A stretch of 64,000 bases of DNA, from NCBI GenBank assembly GCA_025450585.1, contig JANWHD010000027.1:62001-126000 (forward strand), read 5' to 3'. This DNA is from Solirubrobacterales bacterium. Its GTDB lineage: Bacteria; Actinomycetota; Thermoleophilia; Solirubrobacterales; 70-9. Positions 52,483 through 61,596 of the stretch are shown in pieces. Within the stretch, counting starts at the first letter, position 1; every line of letters begins with the position of its first letter. Below the pieces are notes generated by a model that saw only the letters and a list, made by a program, of their open reading frames with translations, ran no database searches and was not told where the DNA came from. The position numbers and the translations under genes are program-made.

Positions 52483-53346
52483 TCACACCGCAACCCGTGT
52501 GGGGCTGCGCCAACTCGGCACCCGGTAGGTGACCTCGAAGCCCGCCCGGACGAGACTCGCACGGTCGATCACCGGCGGTTCGCCACCGGCGTCGACGAGG
52601 ACGAGCGCGTCGCATCCTTCCTCCTCCGCATCCTCCATGCAGCGGTGCAGGACCGCCAGCTGGCCGTCGCCATCACGACCTGCACAGGGTCGCGACGCGA
52701 GGGCGATCGAGGCCACGCCTTCGTGGACGTGCATCGCGACGTAGGCCAGCGGATCGTCGCCGACGATGCCGCAATAACAACGCCAATCCTCTTCGTCCAG
52801 CAGGCAGAGGAAGAAGTGCTCCGCCGCGCTGGCAAGGCCGAGGCTCTCGGTGAGCGGGGCGCCGAAGCCCTCGTCCCAGTCGTCCCAGTCGAGCACCTCG
52901 ATGTCCGGCGCCGGGGCAAACCGGCGCCCCGCCGCATCGCAAACCAGCTTCGCCACCCCGCCGTCGCAGAGATGCCCGTACTCCCGCAGCCAGCCCTCGG
53001 CCGCTGCCTCCTCCGGCAGGCCGGGGGCCACGGGAACGCGGTAGTCGACACCGCGGTCATCGCTCCATGCGAAGCACCTGGTCTCGAGCCAGTGGACCGC
53101 GTCGCCGAGGTGACCGTTCGAGACCGCCCCGGCCTCGCCGGCGCCGAGGATGAAGTTGACCCCAGGGTGCCGGGGTTCCTCGGTGACGCAAACCGCCTGG
53201 ATCGGGCCGAAACGCACCATGTCGGCTCCGGTCTCGTGCAGCGTGTCCGGAATCGGAGCCTCCCAGAGCCCGGTCCAAAACTCCTTCTCGCTTGCCGTCA
53301 GGCGCGCAACGTCGCACGCCGCCTTCAGCTTCCCTTGCTCTCCCAT
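52483..53346 (-). CDS. GNAT-like acetyltransferase family protein
   Basis: 287 residues from ATG 53346, with GGAAGG 12 nt upstream. The mid-region GPIQAVCVTEEPRHPGVNFILGAGE followed by GHLGDAVHWLETRCFAW and the C-terminal GNAT-like RDGDGQLAVLHRCMEDAEEEG and LVRAGFEVTYRVPSW resemble actinobacterial GNAT proteins with a degenerate first half. No partner is nearby. Function uncertain. Confidence 0.6.
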   Translation of the reverse strand: MGEQGKLKAACDVARLTASEKEFWTGLWEAPIPDTLHETGADMVRFGPIQAVCVTEEPRHPGVNFILGAGEAGAVSNGHLGDAVHWLETRCFAWSDDRGVDYRVPVAPGLPEEAAAEGWLREYGHLCDGGVAKLVCDAAGRRFAPAPDIEVLDWDDWDEGFGAPLTESLGLASAAEHFFLCLLDEEDWRCYCGIVGDDPLAYVAMHVHEGVASIALASRPCAGRDGDGQLAVLHRCMEDAEEEGCDALVLVDAGGEPPVIDRASLVRAGFEVTYRVPSWRSPTRVAV

Positions 53347-53757
53347 GTCACAGCCCATCCTTCCCGCGAACCCATATATAGAAAACTCCACATACTTTTT
53401 TTGGTACCCCTTGGAAGAACGCGCGATGGAGGCAAACGGTTTCACCATGCGGCGATACGCCGCAAGCGATCCGAAACCCGACGGAGGAAAGGTCGTCAGG
53501 CCAGAATTCAAAGCGGCAGCGCAGCTCGTTGTCCTACTCGCCACGCAAGAGGTGCGCAGGAAGAGGGCGGGGGCAACTTGGGTCAGCAGGACAATGCCGC
53601 CGCCGTGTCGCGGCTCTTCACCGGACTCTCCCTTTGCCGTGCCAGGCGAGCCTCCATTGAGTGGGACCCCGCCTCTTCACTGCGCTTGATCGTCAGCGAT
53701 TCCATTCATAACAGGTTTGTGGCCACCAGTCAACTATGTTTGTTCAAACTGCCGGCC
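53347..53757. other. Gene-free gap between the GNAT-like gene and leuS paralogue
   Basis: 411 bases. The left part is A/T-rich, with a TATATA block at 53375-53380 that may be a -10 element for the minus-strand GNAT-like gene. The rest has no supported gene. Short frames here have no codon or protein character that I trust. Confidence 0.4.
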
Positions 53758-55974
53758 TCAGGACGTACCGGCGCCGGAGGAGGTGGCCGGGAGGGCGAGC
53801 CTCTCCGGCCACTGGCCCGGAAGCTCGCCGGCATCCTCGCCGCCGGCGAGGAGAAGAGCCTCGCCGGTGTGCGGCGCGAAGGGGGCGAGCACCCTCGCAA
53901 GCAGGAGCAGGGCCGCGACCTGAGCCTCCGCATCGGCGCGGCCGAGCTCTCCGCGGCGCGCGACGACGCGCTTCTCGAAATCCTGGATTCGCTCGAAGAG
54001 GCGGGTGACGTTGCGGACCGCCTTGTGCATCTGCAGCTCCTCGAGGTCCGCGGTGATCCGAGCCAGGCCGTTGTCAGACCATTTGCAGAGGCGCTCGCGC
54101 AGGAAGGCGGTGTCTGCGGCCGCCTCCGGATCCTCCGGAGCCCCGGGAGCGCTCTCGAAGCGCTCCTGCGCGTAGGCCCAGACGCCGCGCAGGAACCGGT
54201 CGCAGAAACGCAGGGCGCCGTCGTTCCAGTTCAGCGTCTTCGCCGGGCCGGCGGCATAGAGGATGGCGAGGCGCACCGTATCGGCGCCGTAGCGCTCGAC
54301 CAGCTCGTCGGGATCGACGACGTTGCCCAGGTGCTTGCTCATCTTGCGTCCGTCGGCGATCACCATCTCGTGGAAGAGACAGCCGGAGAAGGGCTCTCCC
54401 TCGGCAATGAACGCGAACGGGCCGATGTCCCTGAGGGCCTTGGTCACGACGCGCTGGTCGAAGACGAACCCACCGCTGTCGGAGCCGGCCACGAGGCGCT
54501 CGGACGGCAGCCAGGTTCGCAGCTCCGGATGGTCGAACATGGACTCGGCCCGACCCTCGGGCGGAACCGCTGCCGGAACCCACAGCCAGAGCGCGTCGAA
54601 GTGGCAGTCGAGAGTGTCGGTCTCGCGCCTGGCGGGCGCATCGCACCGCGGGCAGGCGACGTCGACGAAGCTGGCGAGCTCCGCCAGGGGATTGCCCTCG
54701 CCGGTCGGCTCGACGTCGCGGGGAAGAACGACCGGCAGATCCTCCGCGGGCACCGGCACCGCCCCACAGGCGTCGCAGTGGACGATCGGGATCGGCGTGC
54801 CCCAGAAGCGCTGACGGGAGATCGAGAAGTCCGCGGCCCGGTAGCGGACCGCCTCGCGAGCCCCCGTCACCTGACCTCCCGAGCCGTTCGCCCGGGCCTC
54901 CTCCACCCGCGCCACCCGCGCCGCGATCGACTCGTCGGCCTCGTCGGCGCTGGGAATCCCGAACGCCGCCGTCGGCCCGTAGCGGGCGTCGACGATCGGC
55001 GAGACCAGGACGGGCAGCGGATCCGGCGCCCACGGCGCCCTCACGGACGCACCGATATCGACGAGCGGCACGGACTTGGCGTCGCGGGCACTGCGCTCCC
55101 ATCCTCCGGAGCGCAGCGCGTCGAGCTGCTCCCGCACCCCCGGGTCGGTCGCCCACCCATCAACCGACGGATGGCGCGGAGAGAGCACCACGAAGCTCGC
55201 CTCCGCGACCGCGTCGCCGTGGGGCGTGAAGACAGCCAGGCCCTCCCCGTCCGGGCCCGGCAGCTCGACCTCGACCCCGTCGCTGCGGCCGAGGATGTAC
55301 CGCTGGGTCGAGAGCGAGATCTCGTCCCAGTCCTCGAGGTCGACAAGGCGGCGGTCGTTCTCCTCCAGGTAAGGCGTGATCCGCAGGAACCACGTCGGGC
55401 GGCGGATCAGACGGACCTCGTTGTGGCAGCGCCAGCAGCGTCCGTCCTCCACCTGCAGCGCGGCAAGCGTCGTACGACAGCTGTCGCACCAGTCGACGGT
55501 GGTGTCGTCGCGGTAGATGAAGCCGGCCTCGAGGAGCGTCAGGAAGAGCCACTGAGACCAGCGATACTGCTCCTCGTCGGAGCTGTAGAAGACGCGGTCA
55601 TAGTCGAACGAGAAGCCAAGTCGCTTCATCTGCTCCAGCATCCGCTCGCCGCAGCCCTCGACCCACTCGGCCGGCGGGACCTTGCGCTCGATCGCCGCCA
55701 TCTCGGCCGGCAGGCCGAAGGCGTCGAAGCCGAAGCCGAAGAGGACCGCATCGCCACGAGCGCGGCGGAAGCGGGCATAGGCGTCGCCGATCGAGTAGTC
55801 GCGGACGTGCCCCATGTGCAGCTTGCCCGACGTGAAGGGGCTGGACGGCTTGATGTAGACGCCGCGGTCGCCATCGGCCGGCGTGGGCGTTGCGAAGGCG
55901 TCGTTTCGCGCCCACGCTGCCTGGCGCTCGGCCTCAACAGCTGACGCGTCGTAGCTCGATCTTGCGCTGCTCAT
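53758..55974 (-). CDS. Divergent leucyl-tRNA synthetase paralogue
   Basis: 738 residues, short for LeuRS. HMGH lies in FTSGKLHMGHVRDYSIGDA; zinc clusters WCDSC...CWRCHNE and CDACG are present. The catalytic loop reads GRKMSKHLGNVVDPDE, so the KMSKS serine is His. The CP1 editing domain is degenerate: the threonine-rich motif TTRPDT is missing, and the motif with the aspartate reads IPSADEADES. The amino-acid-site motifs (canonical SSWYFLR and GGIEHAILHLLY) read ALWLWV and AGSDSGGFVF. Probably a paralogue with altered or no leucine specificity rather than the main LeuRS. Confidence 0.85.
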   Translation of the reverse strand: MSSARSSYDASAVEAERQAAWARNDAFATPTPADGDRGVYIKPSSPFTSGKLHMGHVRDYSIGDAYARFRRARGDAVLFGFGFDAFGLPAEMAAIERKVPPAEWVEGCGERMLEQMKRLGFSFDYDRVFYSSDEEQYRWSQWLFLTLLEAGFIYRDDTTVDWCDSCRTTLAALQVEDGRCWRCHNEVRLIRRPTWFLRITPYLEENDRRLVDLEDWDEISLSTQRYILGRSDGVEVELPGPDGEGLAVFTPHGDAVAEASFVVLSPRHPSVDGWATDPGVREQLDALRSGGWERSARDAKSVPLVDIGASVRAPWAPDPLPVLVSPIVDARYGPTAAFGIPSADEADESIAARVARVEEARANGSGGQVTGAREAVRYRAADFSISRQRFWGTPIPIVHCDACGAVPVPAEDLPVVLPRDVEPTGEGNPLAELASFVDVACPRCDAPARRETDTLDCHFDALWLWVPAAVPPEGRAESMFDHPELRTWLPSERLVAGSDSGGFVFDQRVVTKALRDIGPFAFIAEGEPFSGCLFHEMVIADGRKMSKHLGNVVDPDELVERYGADTVRLAILYAAGPAKTLNWNDGALRFCDRFLRGVWAYAQERFESAPGAPEDPEAAADTAFLRERLCKWSDNGLARITADLEELQMHKAVRNVTRLFERIQDFEKRVVARRGELGRADAEAQVAALLLLARVLAPFAPHTGEALLLAGGEDAGELPGQWPERLALPATSSGAGTS

Positions 55975-56146
55975 CTGCCTGTCTCCTCATGCGCTCCCGT
56001 GCGTCACGAGCGAGATAATTTGACCATTGAGCAACGGGCGCTTATCGTCTTAGGCCGAGTCTACACTCGCAAACTCTCATAAAGCTGCCCCGGCGGTGCT
56101 TGCGACACCCCGGGGCCTGGCCGAGACCTGAAGAGGAGGTCCCAAC

Positions 56147-56506
56147 ATGACAGAGGGTAGAGCAGTCACGGGAGTAGTCGACGGGCAGCTGGACGAACGG
56201 CTCGTCGAGAGGACATTGGAAGCACTGTCCGAGACGCCGCCGGAGGACCGGGTCCGCGAGGCGGTCGAGACCATCGTCGACGTCGCGGAACTCGATCCCA
56301 CCGGAACCCGAGCGGCGCTCTGGTCCCTGCGCGCCAATCGCGACGCGATCGAGCGGCTCGAGGCCTCGCTCGGCATGAGCCCGGTCCGCGCGACGCTGGC
56401 GCTGGGCGCCACGATCGAGCTCGCCCGAACCGAGCTCGCCGCACCGGAGCCCGACCTGCGCAGCCGGATGCCCGAGCTGCTGGGCTGGCTGGAAGGAGAG
56501 TGGTGA
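56147..56506 (+). CDS. Small acidic helical hypothetical protein
   Basis: 119 residues preceded by GAGGAGG. Entirely helical and acidic (DERLVERTLEALSETPPED, REAVETIVDVAEL), with no cysteines and no membrane segment. I do not recognise a family. It is divergent from the LeuRS paralogue and followed by a strong palindrome. The 172 bp between it and the LeuRS-like gene include a GCCCCGG/CCGGGGC hairpin at about 56090-56117. Confidence 0.5.
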   Translation: MTEGRAVTGVVDGQLDERLVERTLEALSETPPEDRVREAVETIVDVAELDPTGTRAALWSLRANRDAIERLEASLGMSPVRATLALGATIELARTELAAPEPDLRSRMPELLGWLEGEW

Positions 56507-56554
56507 GCAGCTGAGCCAAGGCTCTCAAGCTTCAAAGTGCGCTTCAGGACGAGA

Positions 56555-56633
56555 GCGGATGGCGGGTGCCCCTCCCCAAAACACTCAAGCGCGGCTCCGC
56601 CGCGCGTTTTGGGGAGGGGCACCCGCCATCCGC
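56555..56633. terminator. 28-bp-stem palindrome between convergent genes
   Basis: 56555-56582 and 56606-56633 are perfect inverted copies over 28 bp (GCGGATGGCGGGTGCCCCTC at the base), loop 23 nt. It lies between the plus-strand hypothetical gene and the minus-strand GtrA gene. No long T tract; a bidirectional terminator is the simplest reading. Confidence 0.85.
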
Positions 56634-56639
56634 CACCCT

Positions 56640-57068
56640 CTAAGCAAACGTCCAGAGCTTGTTGCCTAGGAAGTTGAAGGGCATCGCGATCGCGACCGCG
56701 ATCGCCTGGGCGGCCAGGGCGTCCATCGACGTACTGAGGAGGAGAGCTTCGAGAGCGACCAGATTGACCAGCAGCGCGGCGACGCTGACGGCGAAGAAGC
56801 GGGCTGCCTGGAACCCGGCATGGCCATCGGCAGCGGCGAAGGTCCAGTGCCGGTTCCAAAGGAAGTTGCTGCTCACCGCGACACAGAAGGCGCCGAGCGC
56901 GGCTGAGACGTGATGCATGCCGAGCTCGCCGCTGAGCAGGGCGAAGACGGCGAGATTGATCACGTACCCCGAGCCGCCGACGAGACCGAACTTGAGCAGC
57001 TGCCACCAGCTGGCCGGACGGCGGGCGGCGGCACCGAGCCTGTAGGCGAATTCCGCTGCGGGACTCAT
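56640..57068 (-). CDS. GtrA-like family membrane protein
   Basis: 142 residues from ATG 57068. Four transmembrane helices with LLKFGLVGGSGYVINLAVFALL at the start, SSNFLWNRHWTF in the middle and MPFNFLGNKLWTFA at the end, all GtrA hallmarks. These proteins help flip or modify lipid-linked sugars; specific partner unknown. A start at 57113 would overlap the divergent gene. Confidence 0.88.
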   Translation of the reverse strand: MSPAAEFAYRLGAAARRPASWWQLLKFGLVGGSGYVINLAVFALLSGELGMHHVSAALGAFCVAVSSNFLWNRHWTFAAADGHAGFQAARFFAVSVAALLVNLVALEALLLSTSMDALAAQAIAVAIAMPFNFLGNKLWTFA

Positions 57069-57112
57069 CCCGGGAAAGCCTATGGGGTCGGTAGGCGTAA
57101 AGTCCCGCCGCA

Positions 57113-57748
57113 ATGCGGGGCAGAACCTCGATCCTCCTCGCCGCCGGTTCCGCGGCGGCCGTCGCCCTCGTCGTTCTCCTCCTGGGCGGAGGCAAAGACG
57201 CGACCGCCACTCGGGCCGGCAGCGACACGGACACGGGTCGCCCCGGCGTGGAGGTGATCTCCCCCCGCAACGGCGCCCGGCAGTCGAGCCACGCGGTCGT
57301 GGTCAAGGTCGCCCTGGACAACTTCCAGCTGGCGCCCCTTCACTTCGGCGGCGAACCGCAGCTGGGCGAGGGCCACATCCGCTTCGGGCTCAATCGCGTC
57401 CCCGACTGCGTCGACCCGGCCAAGCTCCAGCGAGCGATCGACAGCCCGTTCGGCAAGGGCCGGCTGGTTGGCGCCTCCTTCGACTTCCCCGAGTACGCGG
57501 GGCCCAACGGCGTGCTCGCCGAGCGGATCGGCTCAGCCGGCAGCTACTCGCCAGCGACCCGGCCCGAGATCTACTACCACGATCTGCGTTCCGGCTTCTA
57601 CCGGCTCGTCATCACCCTCGCCCAGAACGACGGCTCGCCGACACCCGTACACGCGGTCACGAACTTCCAGATTCTCCCCAGCGACGGCCATGGCCCGAAG
57701 TGCAGCGGCGGCAAGGTTCCCAGCGCCAAGGCCGCAGCCTTCGACTAG
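57113..57748 (+). CDS. Exported hypothetical protein
   Basis: 211 residues with an N-terminal hydrophobic segment (TSILLAAGSAAAVALVVLLL) that may be a signal or anchor. The mature part begins GVEVISPRNGARQSSHAVVV and HIRFGLNRVPDCVDP, then RPEIYYHDLRSGFYRLVITLAQNDGSP, resembling extracellular Ig-like beta domains of unknown function. Divergent from gtrA-like gene. Confidence 0.6.
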   Translation: MRGRTSILLAAGSAAAVALVVLLLGGGKDATATRAGSDTDTGRPGVEVISPRNGARQSSHAVVVKVALDNFQLAPLHFGGEPQLGEGHIRFGLNRVPDCVDPAKLQRAIDSPFGKGRLVGASFDFPEYAGPNGVLAERIGSAGSYSPATRPEIYYHDLRSGFYRLVITLAQNDGSPTPVHAVTNFQILPSDGHGPKCSGGKVPSAKAAAFD

Positions 57749-57790
57749 CTCGGCCCAAGCCCTACGGCGGCCAATACTTCACTTTGTATA

Positions 57791-59617
57791 GTGAGTTCGA
57801 TGCGGACCTACCGTCGCCTGACCGCCTTCCTTCGCCCCTACCGCCGCCAGCTCTGGGGATCGCTGGTCTTCGCCTGGGCCGCGATGGGAATGACGGTGGC
57901 GATCCCGTGGCTGATCGGGCGGGCGATCAACGCGATCAAGGCGGAAGAACAGCCTGAACTGCTCCCCCTGGCATTGGCGATCGTCGCCGCCGGGATCCTG
58001 CGCCTGGGCTTGACCCTCGTGCGACGGGTGGTTGCGGGGAAGGTCTCGCTGGCGGTCGAGTTCGACCTGCGCCAGCGCTTCTACGGACACCTGCAGCGGC
58101 TCGAGCTGGGTTTCTTCGACGGCCAGCAGACGGGTCAGCTGATGTCGCGGGCGACCGTCGACCTGCAGTCGATCCGCTTTTTTCTCGGCTACGGCCTGAT
58201 CTTCATCACCCAGAACCTGCTGACGATCGTCCTCGCCAGCGCGGTGATGTTCGCGCTCGAGCCCTGGCTGGCGCTGATCGCGCTGGCCCCGGCGCCGTTC
58301 GTCGTCTACGCATCCTCCAGGTACAACCGCGTCTCGCGGCCTGCCGTCCAGGAGGTGCAGCAGCGGCTTGCCGAGCTGACAGCGGAAGCCGAGGAGAACA
58401 TCTCCGGCATCCGCATCGTCAAGGCCTTTGCTCGCGAGGAGCACCAGCTGCACCGGTTCCGGCGGGCCGTCACCCGCGTCTTCGACCAGAGCGTCTACTC
58501 GACCCGCCTTCAGGCCTTCTTCTCGCCGCTGCTCGGCCTCCTCCCCCAGCTCGGGATCGCCCTGGTGCTGCTCGTCGGTGGTCGCCAGGTGATCGCCGGC
58601 AACCTCAGCCTCGGTGCCTTCACCGCCTTCTACGTCTACGTCGTGATGCTGGCCGCGCCGATGCGGATGCTGGGGATGACGCTGGGCATGGCGCAGCGGG
58701 CCATCGCCTCCGGCAACCGGCTCTTCGAAGTGCTCGACCGCGAGCCGCAGATCGAGAGCCCGCCGGGCGCGCCTGCTTTGCCGGCCGGCGACGGCAGGGT
58801 CGAGATGCGTGGGGTGACGCTGCGTTATGGCGGCAACCGCGCTGACGCATCCGACATTGACCACACTGAGGGGGAGTCAATGTCGGATGCGGCCCTGAGC
58901 GGCGTCGATCTCGACGTGGCAGCGGGGAGCACGGTGGCGTTGGTCGGACCCTCGGGGTCGGGCAAGACCAGCCTGGTCGCGCTGATCGCCAGGCTCTACG
59001 ACGCCAGTGAGGGGTCGGTGCTGGTCGACGGCGTGGACATACGCACGGTCGACGTCGCCTCGCTTCGCTCGCAGGTCGCCTTCGTCGCCGACGACAGCTT
59101 CCTCTTCAGCGCCAGCGTCGCCGAGAACATCGCCTACGCCCGTCCGCAAGCGAGCCGCGAGGAGATCGAAGTAGCCGCCCGCCGCGCCCAGGCGGACGAG
59201 TTCATCCGCGACCTGCCCGGTGGCTATGACACGACCGTGGGCGAGCGTGGCCTCACCCTCTCTGGCGGGCAGCGCCAGCGGGTGGCGATCGCCCGTGCCC
59301 TGCTGGCCGACCCGCGGATCCTGATCCTCGACGACGCCACGTCGGCCGTCGACGCGACCACCGAGACAGCGATCAAGACGGGCCTGCGCGAGGCGATGGC
59401 CGGCCGCACGACGTTCGTCATCGCCCACCGCCTCTCCACCGTCTCGCTCGCCGACGAGGTAGTGGTGATGGACGGCGGCCAGATCGTCGACCGGGGCACC
59501 CACGAGGAGTTGCTCGAGGGCTGCGGCTTCTACCGCGAGATCGCCGAGCACGGCCTCGCCGACACGGTCTTCCTCCAGCGGGACCTCGAGCAGCGCGAGG
59601 AGCTGGCGCGACTGTGA
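57791..59617 (+). CDS. ABC exporter half-transporter, degenerate-site subunit
   Basis: 608 residues. Six transmembrane helices (to about 320), then the nucleotide-binding domain: Walker A GPSGSGKTS, signature LSGGQRQR, Walker B ILILDDATSAVD. The usual catalytic Glu after Walker B is Asp, so this is the degenerate half of a heterodimer. Residues about 352-367 (ASDIDHTEGESMSD) are extra, encoded by a perfect 16-bp-arm palindrome; they lie just after the aromatic A-loop Tyr. The start could be GTG 57791 or ATG 57800. A second exporter gene follows. Confidence 0.92.
   Translation: MSSMRTYRRLTAFLRPYRRQLWGSLVFAWAAMGMTVAIPWLIGRAINAIKAEEQPELLPLALAIVAAGILRLGLTLVRRVVAGKVSLAVEFDLRQRFYGHLQRLELGFFDGQQTGQLMSRATVDLQSIRFFLGYGLIFITQNLLTIVLASAVMFALEPWLALIALAPAPFVVYASSRYNRVSRPAVQEVQQRLAELTAEAEENISGIRIVKAFAREEHQLHRFRRAVTRVFDQSVYSTRLQAFFSPLLGLLPQLGIALVLLVGGRQVIAGNLSLGAFTAFYVYVVMLAAPMRMLGMTLGMAQRAIASGNRLFEVLDREPQIESPPGAPALPAGDGRVEMRGVTLRYGGNRADASDIDHTEGESMSDAALSGVDLDVAAGSTVALVGPSGSGKTSLVALIARLYDASEGSVLVDGVDIRTVDVASLRSQVAFVADDSFLFSASVAENIAYARPQASREEIEVAARRAQADEFIRDLPGGYDTTVGERGLTLSGGQRQRVAIARALLADPRILILDDATSAVDATTETAIKTGLREAMAGRTTFVIAHRLSTVSLADEVVVMDGGQIVDRGTHEELLEGCGFYREIAEHGLADTVFLQRDLEQREELARL
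58846..58891. repeat. Palindromic in-frame insertion in the ABC exporter gene
   Basis: CGCATCCGACATTGAC (58846-58861) and GTCAATGTCGGATGCG (58876-58891) are perfect 16-bp inverted copies with a 14-nt loop. It adds about 18 residues between GG and ALSGVDL without breaking the frame. Confidence 0.85.
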
Positions 59618-59618
59618 G

Positions 59619-59671
59619 CGCCCAATCGACACGGTGACTTCCGGGGGCTCGAATCCGTGTCGATTGGGGCG
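59619..59671. repeat. Inverted repeat between the two ABC exporter genes
   Basis: CCCAATCGACACGG (59621-59634) pairs with CCGTGTCGATTGGG (59655-59668), extending after one bulge. It begins next to the first gene's stop codon and could lower expression of the second gene. Confidence 0.85.
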
Positions 59672-59689
59672 TGAACGCGGGGTGGTTCT

Positions 59690-61477
59690 GTGAGCGCGAT
59701 CGGAGGCCTCTGGCGCCTGCTCCGCGGCGAGGACCAGCGCGGCCGCAAGCTGCGCTGGCTGGCGGGGCTGCTGCGCCCCTACCGCGGGCGGGTCGCGCTG
59801 ACCGTCGTCGCGATCCTCGCCGCCACCGGTGCCGGGCTCGTGCCTCCCTACCTCGCCGGGCAGGCGATCGACGCCGGCATCGCCACCGGCGACACCGATG
59901 CCCTGACGCTGATCGTGATCGCCTTCATCGGCGTGGCGATCGTCTACGCCGTCGCGACCTACGCCCAGACCTACCTGGTCGGCTGGGTCGGCACCCGCGC
60001 CCTCCAGGACCTGCGTGAGCGCGTCTTCGCCCACATCCAGTCGATGTCGATCGGCTTCTTCACCCGGCGCAGCCCCGGCGTGCTGATCAGCCGCCTGACC
60101 AACGACATCGAGGCGCTCAACCAGCTCGTCACCACGGGAGCGGTGACGTTGCTCTCAAGCGGCCTCACCCTGATCGGCGTGGTTACGATCATGCTCCTGC
60201 TCGACTGGAAGCTGGCCCTGGTCGCCTTCCTCACCTTCCCGCTGCTGGCGATTGCCAGCGTCATCTTCCGGATCATCTCCCACGGCGCCTACCGGGCCAC
60301 GCGCGAGCGGATCGCCGCTGTCACGGCCTATCTCCAGGAGACGCTGAGCGGGGTGCGGGTGGTTCGCAGCTTCGGCCAGGAGGCAAGGCACGCGACCGCG
60401 ATGGACGAGCTCAACGAGGCCAACCGCGAGGCCAACATGAAGACCGTCTACCTCAACGCCACCTACTTCCCTGGCGTGGAACTGCTCTCGGCTATCGCCA
60501 CCGCGGCGATCATCCTCTACGGCGGCACCCAGGCAATCGACAATGCGATCCAGATCGGCACGATCGTCGCCTTCATCGGCTACCTCCAGCTCTTCTTCGA
60601 CCCGATCCAGCAGCTCTCCCAGCTGTACACGACCTACCAGCAGGGGATGGCGGCGCTCGACAAGATCTTCGAGCTGCTCGACTCCGAGCCCGACATGGTC
60701 GACGCGCCCGGCGCCGTCGACCCCGGAACCCTGCGTGGCGAGATAGAGATGGAGGGGGTCTGGTTCTCCTACTCGGAGGAGGGCGACCAGTGGGCCCTCG
60801 AGGACGTCGACCTGCACGTTCCGCCGGGACAGACGCTGGCGCTGGTCGGTGCCACGGGAGCGGGCAAGTCGACCTTCGCGAAGCTGGTCGCGCGCTTCTA
60901 CGACCCCCAGAAGGGCCGAGTGCTGGTCGACGGCCACGACCTGCGCGAGATGCGCCAGCAGGCGCTGCGGCGGCAGCTGGGGATCGTCCCCCAGGAGGGC
61001 TTCCTCTTCTCCGGCAGCGTGCGTGAGAACATCGCCTTCGGCCGGCCGGGCGCCTCGCCGGAGGAGATCGAAGCCGCCGCGGCGGCCGTGGGCGCGGCGG
61101 ACTTCATCGCGGCGCTGCCGGCGGGGATCGAGACGGAGATCGGCGAGCGGGGGGTGCAGCTCTCAGCCGGGCAGCGCCAGCTCGTCGCCTTCGCCAGAGC
61201 GCTGATCGCAGAGCCTCGCATCCTGATCCTCGACGAGGCGACTTCCAATGTCGACGTGCGCACCGAGAAGACGATCGAGCGCGGGCTGGAGCGCCTGCTC
61301 ACCGGCCGCACGGCGATCGTCATCGCCCACCGCCTCTCGACCATCCGCCGCGCCGGCAAGATCGTCGTCCTCGAAGGTGGCCGCGTCGCCGAGGCCGGCA
61401 CCCACGAGGAGCTGATCCAGGCCGGCGGCGCCTACTCCCGCCTCTATGGGGCCTGGCAGGAGTCTTCAGCCGCCTAG
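59690..61477 (+). CDS. ABC exporter half-transporter, catalytic subunit
   Basis: 595 residues, GTG start. Six transmembrane helices, then Walker A GATGAGKST, signature LSAGQRQLVAFARAL, Walker B ILILDEATSNVD with the catalytic Glu, and the H-loop IVIAHRLSTI. With the preceding gene it makes a heterodimeric exporter of the TM287/288 or BmrCD kind, with one consensus and one degenerate ATP site. Substrate unknown; drug or lipid export is typical. Confidence 0.93.
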   Translation: MSAIGGLWRLLRGEDQRGRKLRWLAGLLRPYRGRVALTVVAILAATGAGLVPPYLAGQAIDAGIATGDTDALTLIVIAFIGVAIVYAVATYAQTYLVGWVGTRALQDLRERVFAHIQSMSIGFFTRRSPGVLISRLTNDIEALNQLVTTGAVTLLSSGLTLIGVVTIMLLLDWKLALVAFLTFPLLAIASVIFRIISHGAYRATRERIAAVTAYLQETLSGVRVVRSFGQEARHATAMDELNEANREANMKTVYLNATYFPGVELLSAIATAAIILYGGTQAIDNAIQIGTIVAFIGYLQLFFDPIQQLSQLYTTYQQGMAALDKIFELLDSEPDMVDAPGAVDPGTLRGEIEMEGVWFSYSEEGDQWALEDVDLHVPPGQTLALVGATGAGKSTFAKLVARFYDPQKGRVLVDGHDLREMRQQALRRQLGIVPQEGFLFSGSVRENIAFGRPGASPEEIEAAAAAVGAADFIAALPAGIETEIGERGVQLSAGQRQLVAFARALIAEPRILILDEATSNVDVRTEKTIERGLERLLTGRTAIVIAHRLSTIRRAGKIVVLEGGRVAEAGTHEELIQAGGAYSRLYGAWQESSAA

Positions 61478-61592
61478 CGGTCGCACTTTCCGCCGCTATG
61501 CGGCGGGAAATGCGACATCAACGCCCAAGCCAGGCTGTTTCCGCCGTTGCGGTCGCAGTTTGCTCCGCTATGCGACTGAAAGTGCGACCGCT
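61476..61592. repeat. Nested inverted repeats between convergent genes
   Basis: AGCGGTCGCACTTT (61476-61489) pairs with AAAGTGCGACCGCT (61579-61592); inside, TTTCCGCCGC and GCGGCGGGAAA form a second hairpin. The left arm overlaps the stop codon of the ABC gene. No sequence is shared with the other elements beyond architecture. Confidence 0.8.
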
Positions 61593-61596
61593 GGGG

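Noticed and set aside
52645..55944. 1,099-residue open frame on the plus strand
   Set aside because: Antisense to the LeuRS paralogue and GNAT-like gene; its composition (R, A, V, E, D rich without motifs) is typical of high-GC shadow frames.
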